64,000 nucleotides of DNA. Source: Bin87 sp965116565. Lineage in GTDB: Bacteria > Chloroflexota > Dehalococcoidia > Lucifugimonadales > UBA3495. This document shows positions 25,315 through 33,731 of the stretch, piece by piece. Each line of letters starts with the position of its first letter. Within the stretch, counting starts at the first letter, position 1. A model generated the notes under the pieces. The model was not told the origin of the DNA. It ran no database searches and saw only the letters and a list, made by a program, of their open reading frames with translations. The stretch is taken from the NCBI GenBank assembly GCA_965116565.1, contig OZ220699.1, forward strand, positions 248,001 through 312,000, in the 5' to 3' direction. The position numbers and the translations under genes are program-made.

Positions 25315-26448
25315 TCACTCCAGGGAAGCGGGGTTGACGGGCGTGGGCATTTCCTGGACAGCGGGCAGGACCTTCTCGGCGAAGAGGCGGAGGCTCTTTT
25401 CGGCCTTGTCGCGGGGCATGCCGCCGTAGAACATGTGGATGACGACCTTTTCCAGGCTGATGGTCCACTGGAGCGTGCGGATCTTTTCGATGATCTGGTC
25501 CGGCGTGCCGATGGGCTGGGTGGCGCGTCGAGCGTTGAAGCTGGCGTCGGCGGTGCCAACGTCGGCCTGCTGGCGGATGAGGTATTCCTCGTAGCCGGAT
25601 ATGCCCTCATAGCCGGGGTTGTTCCACTCGAAGTAGTGGTGCTGGGCCGCCGTGAGCTGGTTGTGGAAATAGGTCCAGCCCTCCTCGGCCTCCTCCTCGG
25701 TCTCCGCGCAGTACATCCAGAGGAGTGTGGTGGGCTGGTCGGGCGGGAGGTCAAGCTCGCTGCGGATGCGGTTGAACCGGCGGACCTTGTCCACCATCTC
25801 GTCAACGTCGTCGCCGGCCACAAACATCTGGCCGAGGCCGTTTTCAGCGGCCATCCTCGCCGACGCCTCGGTGGTGAACGCCACCTTGATGTCGCCGGTC
25901 AGTTCTCCCTTGTGGCGGGCCTGGGGCCGGATGGTGGTGGGCGGAATATCGTAAACATTGCCCTTGAATTCAAACCGCTCCGCGCCGTCGGCGGCCTTGA
26001 TGGCGTTGATCACGTCGTAGAAGTACTTGTGCGACTCTCCGATGGGGTAGCCGAGGGACGCGTACTCGTGGGGCGCGATGCCGCGGCCGATGCCCAGATG
26101 GAGGCGGCGGCCCTTGAGGAGGATGTCGAGCATGGAGATTTCGGAGGCCAGCCGGACGGGGTTCCACCACGGGGCGACGATGACGGCCGTGCCCACGTCG
26201 ACGCGGCTGGTGCGACCGGCCCAGTAGGCCAGGTACTGCAGCGGGTTGGGCTGCATTGAGTAGGCCGAGCCGTAGTGCTCGGTGGCCCAGATGGAATCGA
26301 AGCCCAATGGCTCGACCAGTTCTCCCATGTAGAGAGTGTCATCCATGTTCTGGGCGTCGGGTATCGCCGGCGGACGGTCGTATTCTTCCCTCAGCAGACG
26401 CCCCCAGTCGCCCTGGTTGTAACCGGTGACCATCACTCCACAGTGCAT
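25315..26448 (-). CDS. LLM class flavin-dependent monooxygenase
   Basis: The 377-residue luciferase-fold protein has MHCGVMVTGYNQGDWGRLL at the start, PLGFDSIWATEHYGSAYSMQPNPLQYLAYWAGRTSRVDVGTAVIV, LHLGIGRGIAPHEYASLGYPIGESHKYFYDVINAIK and TPDQIIEKIRTLQW near the end. It belongs to the group with alkane-monooxygenase-like members; FMNH2 or F420 use is undecided. ATG 26448 follows AAGGAGGAGCACACCA; the longer open frame upstream is rejected. Its end is followed by a family A repeat and the Gfo/Idh gene. Confidence 0.9.
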   Translation of the reverse strand: MHCGVMVTGYNQGDWGRLLREEYDRPPAIPDAQNMDDTLYMGELVEPLGFDSIWATEHYGSAYSMQPNPLQYLAYWAGRTSRVDVGTAVIVAPWWNPVRLASEISMLDILLKGRRLHLGIGRGIAPHEYASLGYPIGESHKYFYDVINAIKAADGAERFEFKGNVYDIPPTTIRPQARHKGELTGDIKVAFTTEASARMAAENGLGQMFVAGDDVDEMVDKVRRFNRIRSELDLPPDQPTTLLWMYCAETEEEAEEGWTYFHNQLTAAQHHYFEWNNPGYEGISGYEEYLIRQQADVGTADASFNARRATQPIGTPDQIIEKIRTLQWTISLEKVVIHMFYGGMPRDKAEKSLRLFAEKVLPAVQEMPTPVNPASLE

Positions 26449-26574
26449 TGGTGTGCTCCTCCTTGGGGTCCGCGCGGCCGGACCAGGCGCGGGTAGTCGT
26501 TCAGCATGGCAATTCGCCGTGTAAGTATAACGGTTCCGCAGGGCCGCGTATTTCACGAATGGAATCGGACCAAG

Positions 26575-26620
26575 GTTCTCGCGACTAGGGGTTCTCGCGA
26601 CTAGGGGTTCTCGTGACGAA
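26575..26620. repeat. 16-bp tandem repeat, about three copies
   Basis: GTTCTCGCGACTAGGG occurs at 26575-26590 and 26591-26606, followed by GTTCTCGTGACGAA at 26607-26620. Confidence 0.85.
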
Positions 26621-26651
26621 GCGTCTCGCGGCTATTCGACGGGGACAACGT

Positions 26652-26687
26652 AGTTCGTTCATGGTGAGCCTGTCGAACCACGAGCGG
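26652..26687. repeat. Dispersed palindromic repeat (family C), copy 2
   Basis: GTTCGTTCATGGTGAGCCTG continues TCGAACCACGAGCGGG, an imperfect inverted repeat of a type that is widespread in bacterial genomes. Its reverse complement matches GGTTCGACAGGCTC at 56449-56462 exactly. Confidence 0.75.
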
Positions 26688-26937
26688 GCGCGGCGCTGCA
26701 ACGGCACGGCGACGCCGGGCGGCTGTGATGTTGCCACCTCCGGCCAATCGGATCACACCGATGGTCGATTCCCCGCGGGCGCCATGATCCATTGCGCCGA
26801 TCCGGTGGGTGCCCCGGACCGGTCTTCATCGGCGGGCCGGTTCAACAAAGACCCGCCATCAACTGCATTTCCGCTATCATGGGCTCGGTATGTCGATGAA
26901 CGGCATCGCGGACCCGAGAGGATGCAGGAGGAAAAAC

Positions 26938-27357
26938 TTGGGAACACTGAACGCAGCAGAGGTGGATGAATTTCTGTCCCAGCCACGAACGGCGCAGCTG
27001 GTGACCATGCACGCCGCCGGCACTCCCCACGTGGCGCCGGTCTGGTTCCTTTGGGATAACGGTCGGGCTTTGGTGATGGCCGGCAGAACGACGGTCAAGG
27101 TGCGAAACATTCGCCGCAACTCCGCCGTGGCCCTGTGCGTCTGCACCCCGGATCATCCCTACTCTTTTGTGACCATCGAGGGCACGGCCAGCATCACCGA
27201 CCGCGGGCTGGATGACATGGCGCGCAGGACCTGCGTCCTCTACGAGGGAGACGAGCGCGGCGCAGAGTTCGCCGCGCAACTTCTGGCGGAGGAACGGTTG
27301 ACGCTGATCGTCATTTCCCCCGATCGGTTCATCTCCTGGAAAGAGGATGAGGAATAG
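26938..27357 (+). CDS. PPOX-class (pyridoxamine 5'-phosphate oxidase-like) flavin/F420 protein, TTG start
   Basis: The 139-residue split-barrel protein has FLSQPRTAQLVTMHAAGTPHVAPVWFLWDNGRALVMAGRTTVKVRNIRRNSAVALCV and a late Phe-Ile-Ser-Trp, the usual pattern of PPOX-class F420- or FMN-binding oxidoreductases. TTG 26938 is chosen because GCAGGAGGAAAAAC precedes it and the family starts there; the upstream open frame has no homology. It would reduce small quinones or enals or bind heme-degradation products. The gene is alone on its strand, 247 bases before the CMD triplet. Confidence 0.82.
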   Translation: MGTLNAAEVDEFLSQPRTAQLVTMHAAGTPHVAPVWFLWDNGRALVMAGRTTVKVRNIRRNSAVALCVCTPDHPYSFVTIEGTASITDRGLDDMARRTCVLYEGDERGAEFAAQLLAEERLTLIVISPDRFISWKEDEE

Positions 27358-27408
27358 GAAACTATCCCAATGCCGGGGGCAGGACCCGACTGGTTCATCG
27401 AACCGCGG

Positions 27409-27433
27409 CATCCCCGCGAAGGCGGGAATCCGG
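27409..27433. repeat. Dispersed CCCGCGAAGGCGGG palindrome
   Basis: ATCCCCGCGAAGGCGGGAAT (with CCGG) contains the inverted repeat CCCGC/GCGGG. This short element is a repeat of a kind found in intergenic DNA of many bacteria. Only one copy was recognised here. Confidence 0.6.
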
Positions 27434-27604
27434 GACACCGTGGCCATAAAGATTATTGCCGGGGTTGGCCTCCTTGCGCTGGAAAACGGCGCAAACAATG
27501 GATAATCGAAAGTCCCGCGATTCAGGTGGCGCGTCGTTCCGCCGACGTGCGTGGTCGGTTAGAATTGCCCGCGTAATGCACGCCTTTTGCAGGAGATGCT
27601 GCCC

Positions 27605-28387
27605 ATGACCACGCCCGACGAGTTGTCGCGGAGGGCTCACGAACTCGAGCCGTACCTGCCCGTCAACAGCGACCTGCCATCGATCTCGGCGGATTACTGG
27701 AAGATCCAGGAACCGCTGATGTGGGGCGGGATCTGGCACGGGCCGGGGCTGGACCTGAAGTTGCGTAGCTTTGCCACCATCTCGGCTCAGTGCGTCAACG
27801 GCTGGGACTTCGGGCTGCAGCACCAGATTCGAGTGGGGCTGACCATGGGGATGTCGCCCCGGCAGATCAAGGGGATATTCATCCAGTTGCTGTTCTACGC
27901 GGGAATTCCGGCGACGGTCCACGGTTTGCTGCAGGCGCAGACGGTGATCAACGAGCGGGAGGAATGGAAGGCGGCGGACGTGCCTGTCGAGGCAGACTGG
28001 CTGGAAACCCTGGAGGCCAAGTTGGAGCGGGGCGGCGAGATCCGCCGGGAACTCTGGGGCGAGGAGGCCAACCGGGAGGTCGAGGAGTCGCTGGCGCAGC
28101 GACTGACGCCGGAGGCCTCGGACATCGTGGACGGGTACAACTACGGAGAGGTGTGGGCGCGGGACGACCTGGCTCCGAAAGAGCGCATGGTCTGCGTGCT
28201 GGCCGCGCTGATGGCCCGGGGGCACTGGAAGCAACTGCGCCGGTACATCCGGTACGCGCTGAACATGGGGTTCGAGCAGCGGGAGATCTGCGAGGTGTTC
28301 GCCCAGGCCGGTTGGTACCGGGGATGGCCCCACGTGGAGGACGCGCTGGAGCAGGCGCAGGCAGTGTTCGCGGAATCGGGAAGCTGA
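27605..28387 (+). CDS. Carboxymuconolactone decarboxylase-family protein, paralog 1
   Basis: The 260-residue protein holds two CMD (AhpD-like) helical domains. The N-terminal one has DLKLRSFATISAQCVNGWDFGLQHQIRVGLTMG; the C-terminal one has KERMVCVLAALMARGHWKQLRRYIRYALNMGFEQREICEVFAQAGWYRGWPHVEDALEQA, the family signature. AhpD-type CxxC is absent: the first domain has a single Cys followed by Asn-Gly-Trp and a later His. Roles include carboxymuconolactone decarboxylation or peroxidase partner. ATG 27605 lies 8 bases after AGGAG. It starts a tight three-gene series with the next two paralogs (gaps of 32 and 51 bases). Confidence 0.88.
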   Translation: MTTPDELSRRAHELEPYLPVNSDLPSISADYWKIQEPLMWGGIWHGPGLDLKLRSFATISAQCVNGWDFGLQHQIRVGLTMGMSPRQIKGIFIQLLFYAGIPATVHGLLQAQTVINEREEWKAADVPVEADWLETLEAKLERGGEIRRELWGEEANREVEESLAQRLTPEASDIVDGYNYGEVWARDDLAPKERMVCVLAALMARGHWKQLRRYIRYALNMGFEQREICEVFAQAGWYRGWPHVEDALEQAQAVFAESGS

Positions 28388-28419
28388 TGGTTGACTGCCC
28401 AGGGTCAGGAGAGGTTCGC

Positions 28420-29211
28420 ATGACGACGGTACGGGAAATTCAGGAAAGATCGGCCAAGCTGCGGCAGTTTTTCGACCAGCACCTGCCCTACGCGAGGCCC
28501 ACGCCGGTGCTGGCCGATTTCGTGCGTGTGCAGCACGAGTTGATGTGGGGCGGCGTGTGGCTGGTCGACGGGCTGGACCTGAAGCTGCGGAGCTTCGCCA
28601 CCATCACGGCCCAGTGCGTGAACGGGTACGACTTTGGCGTGGAGCACCAGGTGCGCACCGGGCTGACGGTGGGCATCACGGCGCAGCAGATCAAGGGAAT
28701 ATTCATTGAGCTGATGTTTTACGCGGGCGTGCCGGCCACCGTTTTTGGGCTGCGCATCGCCCAGGACGTCATCAACGAACGGGAGGAATGGAAGGCGGGC
28801 GACGTGCCGGTGGACGCCGAGTGGCTGGGCTCCATCCAGGAGATGCTGGCGAAGGGCAAGGCGGTTCGGGTCAGGCATTGGGGAGAACAGGGCGACGCGG
28901 AGTTGGAGAATTCGCTGGCGCGGCGGTTTGTTCCGGAGTCGGCGGAACTGGTGGACGGCTACCACTTCGGAGAGGTTTGGCGTCGCGCGGACCTGAGCGC
29001 ACAGGAACGGATGGTGTGCGTGCTGGCGGCCCTGATGTGCCGGGGGCACATGAAACAGTTGAAGCGGCACGTGGGGTACGCGCTGGACGCCGGACTGGAC
29101 GAAAAGCAGATCTGCGAGGTGTTCGCCCAGGCCGGCTGGTACCGGGGCTGGCCTTACGTGGAGGATGCGCTGGAGCAGGCCAGCGAGGTTTTCGAGTCCC
29201 GGGGAGCCTGA
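28420..29211 (+). CDS. Carboxymuconolactone decarboxylase-family protein, paralog 2
   Basis: The 263-residue paralog of the preceding gene has the same two-domain layout: ITAQCVNGYDFGVEHQVRTGLTVGI in the first domain and RMVCVLAALMCRGHMKQLKRHVGYALDAGLDEKQICEVFAQAGWYRGWPYVEDALEQA in the second. Neighbouring paralogs agree at most positions around these motifs, so the three arose by tandem duplication. ATG 28420 follows AGGAGAGGTTCGC. The product probably forms hetero-oligomers or has a different substrate from its neighbours; this is inference. Confidence 0.87.
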   Translation: MTTVREIQERSAKLRQFFDQHLPYARPTPVLADFVRVQHELMWGGVWLVDGLDLKLRSFATITAQCVNGYDFGVEHQVRTGLTVGITAQQIKGIFIELMFYAGVPATVFGLRIAQDVINEREEWKAGDVPVDAEWLGSIQEMLAKGKAVRVRHWGEQGDAELENSLARRFVPESAELVDGYHFGEVWRRADLSAQERMVCVLAALMCRGHMKQLKRHVGYALDAGLDEKQICEVFAQAGWYRGWPYVEDALEQASEVFESRGA

Positions 29212-29262
29212 CCATCGCGTCGCCGGTCTCCTCCAGAAATCGCAACATGGTGAGAAGTTGAA

Positions 29263-30069
29263 ATGGATACTGCCGCCGATCTGGCCCGTAAAGCCGCCAA
29301 CCTCCACGCCTTCATCGACCAGTACGTGCCGCAGGGTCGGCTCACCGGCGCGCTGCCCGACATCAGCGCCGACTACGTGAAGCTGCAGGAGGAGGTGATG
29401 TGGGGCGGGGTATGGCAGGTGCCGGGTCTGGACGTTACGCTGCGCAGCATTGCCACCATTGCGGCGCAGTGCTGCAACGGATGGGAGTTCGGGCTGCAGC
29501 ACCAGATCAGGGTCGGCCTGTCGCTGGGAATGTCGCCGCAGAAGGTCAAGGGCATATTCCTGCAGCTCATCTTCTACGCTGGCATACCGGCCACCGTCTC
29601 CTCGCTGGCGCAGGCGCAGCGAGTAATCAACGAGCAGCCGATGTGGCAACTGGAGGATCGCGAACCCCTTGAGGCGGACTGGTTGGCATCAGTCGAGGAA
29701 AAGCTGGAAAGGGGTCGAGAAATACGGCGCGCAAACTGGGGTGACAACGCCGAGTTTGATCTGGAAAACACGCTCGCCCACGAGTTGGCGTCGGAAACCG
29801 CCTCCCTGGTCGAGGCCTACAACTTCGGCGAGGTGTGGGCGAGGGGCGACCTGACGCCCAGGGAGCGCACCGTGTGCATCCTGGTGGCGCTGATGTGCCG
29901 GGGACACATGCGGCAGCTTCGGGAGCACATCGACTACGCCCTGGAACTGGGCATGTCGAAACGGGAGATCTGCGAGGTGTTCTCGCAGGCCGGTTGGTAT
30001 CGCGGGTGGCCGTATGTGGAGGAGGCGCTGGAGGAGGCCGACGCGGTGTTCACGGAGCGGGGGATCTAG
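29263..30069 (+). CDS. Carboxymuconolactone decarboxylase-family protein, paralog 3
   Basis: The 268-residue third member of the triplet has IAAQCCNGWEFGLQHQIRVGLSLGMSPQKVKGIF in domain one, with Cys-Cys rather than Cys-Val, and RTVCILVALMCRGHMRQLREHIDYALELGMSKREICEVFSQAGWYRGWPYVEEALEEA in domain two. Its middle segment (QPMWQLEDREPLEADWLASVEEKLERGREI) replaces the REEWKAADVPVEADW of paralog 1. TGAGAAGTTGAA precedes the ATG. The set ends 55 bases before the convergent deacetylase. Confidence 0.87.
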   Translation: MDTAADLARKAANLHAFIDQYVPQGRLTGALPDISADYVKLQEEVMWGGVWQVPGLDVTLRSIATIAAQCCNGWEFGLQHQIRVGLSLGMSPQKVKGIFLQLIFYAGIPATVSSLAQAQRVINEQPMWQLEDREPLEADWLASVEEKLERGREIRRANWGDNAEFDLENTLAHELASETASLVEAYNFGEVWARGDLTPRERTVCILVALMCRGHMRQLREHIDYALELGMSKREICEVFSQAGWYRGWPYVEEALEEADAVFTERGI

Positions 30070-30124
30070 CGTCGGACTGAGTCGAGCTTGCCCGCGACCG
30101 TGAGCCTCGCGCAGACCGGGACGG

Positions 30125-31039
30125 CTAGGCGGTCGGGGGATTGTCCCGGTACCAGTCGACGATCTCCGAGCCGGTGGCAGCCCAGACGCCGCCGCGGCGC
30201 ATCATGCGGCCCAGCGCGCGGTCGAGGTAACCGATGCGGAAGGGCTGGCCGATCAGCCAGGGGTGCAGATTCAGGGCCATCAGCCGCCCGTTCTGCTGAC
30301 CGTCCTCGTACAGGGTTTCGAAACTCTCTTCCAGCAACTGCTGATACCGACCGATCACCACCCTGCGTTCCCAGAGGGCTGATACGTCGTCGAGTTCCCA
30401 CATCACGGGGAGGGTGAACATCTCGCCGTGGGGGCTGTGCAGCGGATAGGGCTGCTCATCGTTGACCCAGTCGCAGACATAACGCACGCCGGCCTCGGAC
30501 AATAGCTGCGGTGTGCGTGCGGACTCACCGTATTCCGGGCCCAGCCACCCGGCGGGGGCGCTGCCGGTGGCCTGGGTGAGGGCGGACACCGACTGGCCGA
30601 TGTACTCCCGCTCCTCGGATTCGGACATGTTGCTGGTGATCATGCGCGACAGTGATACGCCGTGGCCGATGATCTCGGCGCCGGCGTCGAGGCAGTGGCG
30701 CACCAGGTAGGGATACTTCTCGGCGGTCATGGCGTCCATGGCGACGGTGGCCGGTATGCCATGCTTGCGCAGCGTGTCCAACACGCGGAATATGCCCACG
30801 CGGTGTCCGTACTCCCGGTGCGACAGGCGGGCGTAGTCGGGGTAACCGCGGGCGCTCAAGCCGCCGGCGAAGGGCGTGGTGAAGCTGTCGGCCGGCGGGT
30901 CCCACTCAGGGTGGTCGAGATCGATGATCACGCACAGGGCGACGCGGGCGTTGTCGGGCCAGCGTAGTATCCCCCGCTTGTTGAAAGGCGACCAGTCGTA
31001 GTGCGGGTGGTCCATGCCAAAACGCCGTTCTGCGGGCAT
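30125..31039 (-). CDS. Polysaccharide deacetylase-family protein (PuuE-like)
   Basis: The 304-residue NodB-fold protein has VALCVIIDLDHPEWDPP in place of the classical motif 1, RVGIFRVLDTLRKHGIPATVAMDAMTAEKYPYLVRHCLDAGAEIIGHGVSLSRMITS with a metal-site His, GWLGPEYGESARTPQLLSEAGVRYVCDWVNDEQPY and a C-terminal MALNLHPWLIGQPFRIGYLDRALGRMMRRGGVW. It is closer to its neighbour at 31195 than to the one at 21845. GAGGAGATAACCAA precedes the ATG. Members act on cyclic imides, allantoin or N-acetylated sugars. Confidence 0.87.
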   Translation of the reverse strand: MPAERRFGMDHPHYDWSPFNKRGILRWPDNARVALCVIIDLDHPEWDPPADSFTTPFAGGLSARGYPDYARLSHREYGHRVGIFRVLDTLRKHGIPATVAMDAMTAEKYPYLVRHCLDAGAEIIGHGVSLSRMITSNMSESEEREYIGQSVSALTQATGSAPAGWLGPEYGESARTPQLLSEAGVRYVCDWVNDEQPYPLHSPHGEMFTLPVMWELDDVSALWERRVVIGRYQQLLEESFETLYEDGQQNGRLMALNLHPWLIGQPFRIGYLDRALGRMMRRGGVWAATGSEIVDWYRDNPPTA

Positions 31040-31065
31040 TTGGTTATCTCCTCATTGTGGGCGAC

Positions 31066-31107
31066 GGGATCAGTGTTGCGGGATCAGCGTTGCGGGATCA
31101 GCGTTGA
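31066..31107. repeat. 14-bp tandem repeat, three copies
   Basis: GGGATCAGTGTTGC (31066-31079) is followed by GGGATCAGCGTTGC (31080-31093) and GGGATCAGCGTTGA (31094-31107), in the gap between two deacetylase genes. Confidence 0.85.
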
Positions 31108-31120
31108 TTGAATGGGCTTT

Positions 31121-31181
31121 CACCCTCACCCCAACCCTCTCCCGCCACGGGCGGACGCGCCACCCATCGGGGGAGAGGGAG
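31121..31181. repeat. Dispersed palindromic repeat (family A), copy 3
   Basis: CCCTCTCCC (31135-31143) pairs perfectly with GGGAGAGGG (31171-31179), with CACCCTCACCCCAA before the left arm. It sits just past the end of the deacetylase gene at 31195 and may terminate its transcript. Confidence 0.75.
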
Positions 31182-31194
31182 ATTGCGCGGTCGA

Positions 31195-32112
31195 TCAGTT
31201 GCCGGCATCGTTGAGGCGGGCGGCATGGGCCACCGCTTCGTCGTAGTAGTTGGCGATGTAGTACTCGGCGATGTCGTCGGCGGTGGTCTGCCAGACGCCG
31301 TCGTGGGACATGATGTAGCTCAGGACGTCGTCCAGATACCTGGCCCGGTGGGGCTGGCCGATGAGGTAGGGGTGGAGTGCGATGCACATTACGCGGCCGC
31401 TGTGTGCGCCTTCCTCATACAACTGGTCGAACTGGGCCTTGCAGATCTCGGCGAAGTAGTCGCCCTCGTAGTGCTGGCGGAACAGCGGGGCGTCGTTGAG
31501 CTCGATGGAGTAGGGCACCGAGACGAGCTTGCCGCTGTTGACCCGGATGGGCACGGGCTGGTCGTCATGCATCCAGTCGGTGTGGTAGATGAGGCCGGCC
31601 TCGGCCATGAGGTCGGGGGTGCGCTCAGTGCCGGAGATGGCCGGGCCCAGCATGCCCTTGAGCTGCTTGCCGGTGTGGCGCATCAGGGTGTCGATGGTGT
31701 CGCGGTAGAACTCGCGCTCCTGCTCCTCGGTGTAGGTGTTGAGGTAGCGGGTGTTGTAGATGCCGTGGCTCATGAAGTCCCAGTTGCGCTGCACCATGGC
31801 CTCGCCGATTTCCGGGAAGTGTTCTAGCACGGCCATGTTCAGGGACACGCAGCAGCGGATGTCGTGCTTGTCCAGCACGTCCGCCATGCGCCAGAAGCCC
31901 ACGCGGTTCCCGTAGTCCCGGTAGGCGTAACCCTGCACGTCGGGGTAGGGGGTGCGCGGCCAGGGATCCCGGTGCCCATCGAATTCGGGTTCGTACTCGT
32001 AGTGCTCGACGTTGGGGGCGATCCACAGGGCCACCCGGGCGTCGTTGGGCCACTTGATGATGGGCCGGTCGATTATCGGACTGTAATCGACGCGATTCTG
32101 CGGCAAAGGCAT
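31195..32112 (-). CDS. Polysaccharide deacetylase-family protein (PuuE-like)
   Basis: The 305-residue NodB-fold protein has VALWIAPNVEHYEYEP as motif 1, GNRVGFWRMADVLDKHDIRCCVSLNMAVLEHFPEIGEAMVQRNWDFMSHGIYNTRYLNTY with the metal-site His, GMLGPAISGTERTPDLMAEAGLIYHTDWMHDDQPVPI and a late IALHPYLIGQPHRARYLDDVLSYIMSHDGVW. The last phrase parallels that of the gene at 30125, so the pair arose by duplication. ATG 32112 follows AGGGGAGGTGTTCGCC. It is next to a cupin gene (163 bases) on the same strand. Confidence 0.87.
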   Translation of the reverse strand: MPLPQNRVDYSPIIDRPIIKWPNDARVALWIAPNVEHYEYEPEFDGHRDPWPRTPYPDVQGYAYRDYGNRVGFWRMADVLDKHDIRCCVSLNMAVLEHFPEIGEAMVQRNWDFMSHGIYNTRYLNTYTEEQEREFYRDTIDTLMRHTGKQLKGMLGPAISGTERTPDLMAEAGLIYHTDWMHDDQPVPIRVNSGKLVSVPYSIELNDAPLFRQHYEGDYFAEICKAQFDQLYEEGAHSGRVMCIALHPYLIGQPHRARYLDDVLSYIMSHDGVWQTTADDIAEYYIANYYDEAVAHAARLNDAGN

Positions 32113-32275
32113 GGCGAACACCTCCCCTGGTGATTGGATGTCCCGGGCACGTGTGTAGGATCCGGCACGGAACGGGACAATGTAATCGAATGGCTTGGAC
32201 CGGTCAACGGGCCATCGAGAAACGCAAACGGGCGCGTTGACCGGGCATTTGCGCGCCGGCGAAGTCGGACCCGCG

Positions 32276-32614
32276 TTAGTCGTCCAGGTGGATGGTGGCC
32301 GTCACGCGGGGAACGTCGCTCACCACCCGGGTGGTGTGACCGTGGCCGGTGAGGTCTTCGGCGAGGTTGACGTCACCGGGGCCCAGGCGGTGGACGGTGC
32401 CGTCGGCGAGGCCGATTTCCCCTTCCCCGGAGAGGGTGATGATGTACTGGCGTCGGGGCGCCACGTGCCAGTCGCTGAAATAGCCCGGGGGCGAGGCGCG
32501 GAAGATGATGCCCTTGGCGTTCTGCAACTCGCTCCACTCCGGATGAGTGGGCGGGTCGATATGTTCGATATGGGAATGGCCGTCGTCACCGGTGTACAAG
32601 CGTATGGAACCCAT
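32276..32614 (-). CDS. Small cupin-domain protein
   Basis: The 112-residue protein is a single cupin barrel: the first cupin motif is degenerate (SDWHVAPRRQYIITLSGEGEIGLADGTVHRLGPGDVNLAEDLTGHGHTTRVV), with His in DWH and GHGHTT. Cupins of this size bind metals or small ligands and may act as dioxygenase, isomerase or storage proteins. ATG 32614 follows GCAGGAGGAATC exactly; the longer open frame is rejected. Promoter must be in the 155 bases shared with the divergent crotonase gene. Confidence 0.82.
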   Translation of the reverse strand: MGSIRLYTGDDGHSHIEHIDPPTHPEWSELQNAKGIIFRASPPGYFSDWHVAPRRQYIITLSGEGEIGLADGTVHRLGPGDVNLAEDLTGHGHTTRVVSDVPRVTATIHLDD

Positions 32615-32769
32615 GATTCCTCCTGCGTCGTTGATTGTCACGCCGAATGCTAACACAACCGCCGGAGTGTTATGCACATCCTGATCTGAGGTTGCCAACA
32701 TCGGTGTACAGTGCGGTAGGGCGAGTTGCCCGCAGCACAACGACGGTTGACGCTTCAAGGAGGACAGCC

Positions 32770-33528
32770 ATGACGACTCTGGCGGATTACGAGAACAAAT
32801 ACGAGACGGTGAGCGTGCAGCGGGAGGACGGGATACTCCAGGTGACGTTTCACTCCGGGGACGGGAGCCTGCTGTGGGGCGAGGCTTCCCACCGGGAGTT
32901 GGGTTACGCATTCGCCGACATCGGCGCGGACCCGGAGAACAGGGTGGTGATCCTCACCGGCACGGGCGACGACTACTGCGCGAATTTCGAACCCAACCGA
33001 CCCACCCGGCGCATGCCCCAGGACTGGGACAAGACCTACTGGGAAGGGAAGCGCCTGTTGACCAACCTGCTGGAGATCGAAGTTCCGGTGATTGGCGCGG
33101 TCAACGGCCCGGCAACCATCCACGCCGAGATTCCGGTGATGTCGGACATCGTGCTGGCGTCGGAGACGGCGACCTTCCAGGACGCGCCGCACTTCCCGCG
33201 CGGCGTGGTGCCCGGGGACGGCGTGCACGTGGTGTGGCCGATGCTGCTGGGGCAGAATCGGGGCCGGTACTTCCTGCTGACGGGACAGACGCTATCCGCG
33301 CAGGAGGCTCTGGAGTTGGGCGTGGTGTCCGAAGTGCTGCCCGGGGATCGCCTGCTGCCCCGCGCCTGGGAACTGGCCCGGCAGTTGGCGGAACGTCCTC
33401 CGTTGACGCTGCGCTACACCCGGGTCGCCCTGACCCTGCAACTCAAGCGGCAGATGCAGGATATGCTGGGGTACGGTCTGGCGGTCGAGGGGCTGGCAGC
33501 GGTGGACGTGTCGCTTTCGCAGGGCTAG
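32770..33528 (+). CDS. Enoyl-CoA hydratase/isomerase (crotonase) family protein
   Basis: The 252-residue crotonase-fold protein has the oxyanion-hole strand RVVILTGTGDDYCANFEPN and the second hole block VIGAVNGPATIHAEIPVMSDIVLASETATF, followed by FPRGVVPGDGVHVVWPMLLGQNRGRYFLLTGQTLSAQEALELGVVSEVL. The usual catalytic Glu positions are not obvious (IHAEIPV has one Glu), so it may be an isomerase, hydrolase or decarboxylase. CAAGGAGGACAGCC precedes ATG 32770. It ends before a family A repeat shared with the convergent MFS gene. Confidence 0.87.
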   Translation: MTTLADYENKYETVSVQREDGILQVTFHSGDGSLLWGEASHRELGYAFADIGADPENRVVILTGTGDDYCANFEPNRPTRRMPQDWDKTYWEGKRLLTNLLEIEVPVIGAVNGPATIHAEIPVMSDIVLASETATFQDAPHFPRGVVPGDGVHVVWPMLLGQNRGRYFLLTGQTLSAQEALELGVVSEVLPGDRLLPRAWELARQLAERPPLTLRYTRVALTLQLKRQMQDMLGYGLAVEGLAAVDVSLSQG

Positions 33529-33627
33529 GTCGGGATGGCGGGATTCAGACGTAAGCTGACGCTCCGCATTCTTCCAGTCAAATGGGTCGGTCGCGAATCG
33601 CCATTGGCAGATAGAACAGCGAAGGAA

Positions 33628-33697
33628 TCCCAACCCTCTCCCGCCCCCGGAGGATGTTCCACCCGACGGGGGAGAGGGCTACCGGGGGAGAGGGCTA
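33628..33697. repeat. Dispersed palindromic repeat (family A), copy 4, with a duplicated right arm
   Basis: CCCTCTCCC (33634-33642) pairs with GGGAGAGGG at 33670-33678 and again at 33686-33694. It lies between convergent genes and probably terminates both. Confidence 0.75.
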
Positions 33698-33731
33698 TCT
33701 GCATAGCGATGACCGCAGCGGGGCCGGATGG

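Larger units (their letters stand above)
26449..26937. other. Intergenic region with tandem and dispersed repeats
   Basis: These 489 bases between the divergent LLM and PPOX genes carry a 16-bp tandem repeat (26575-26620) and a family C repeat (26652-26687). I see no further gene. Promoters of both flanking genes must lie here; I cannot place them. Confidence 0.55.

Noticed and set aside
26809..26937. N-terminal extension of the PPOX gene
   Set aside because: TTG 26938 has a far better ribosome site and matches the family start.
28405..29649. Minus-strand frame over the CMD paralogs
   Set aside because: The repeated pattern in it mirrors the paralogs on the other strand.
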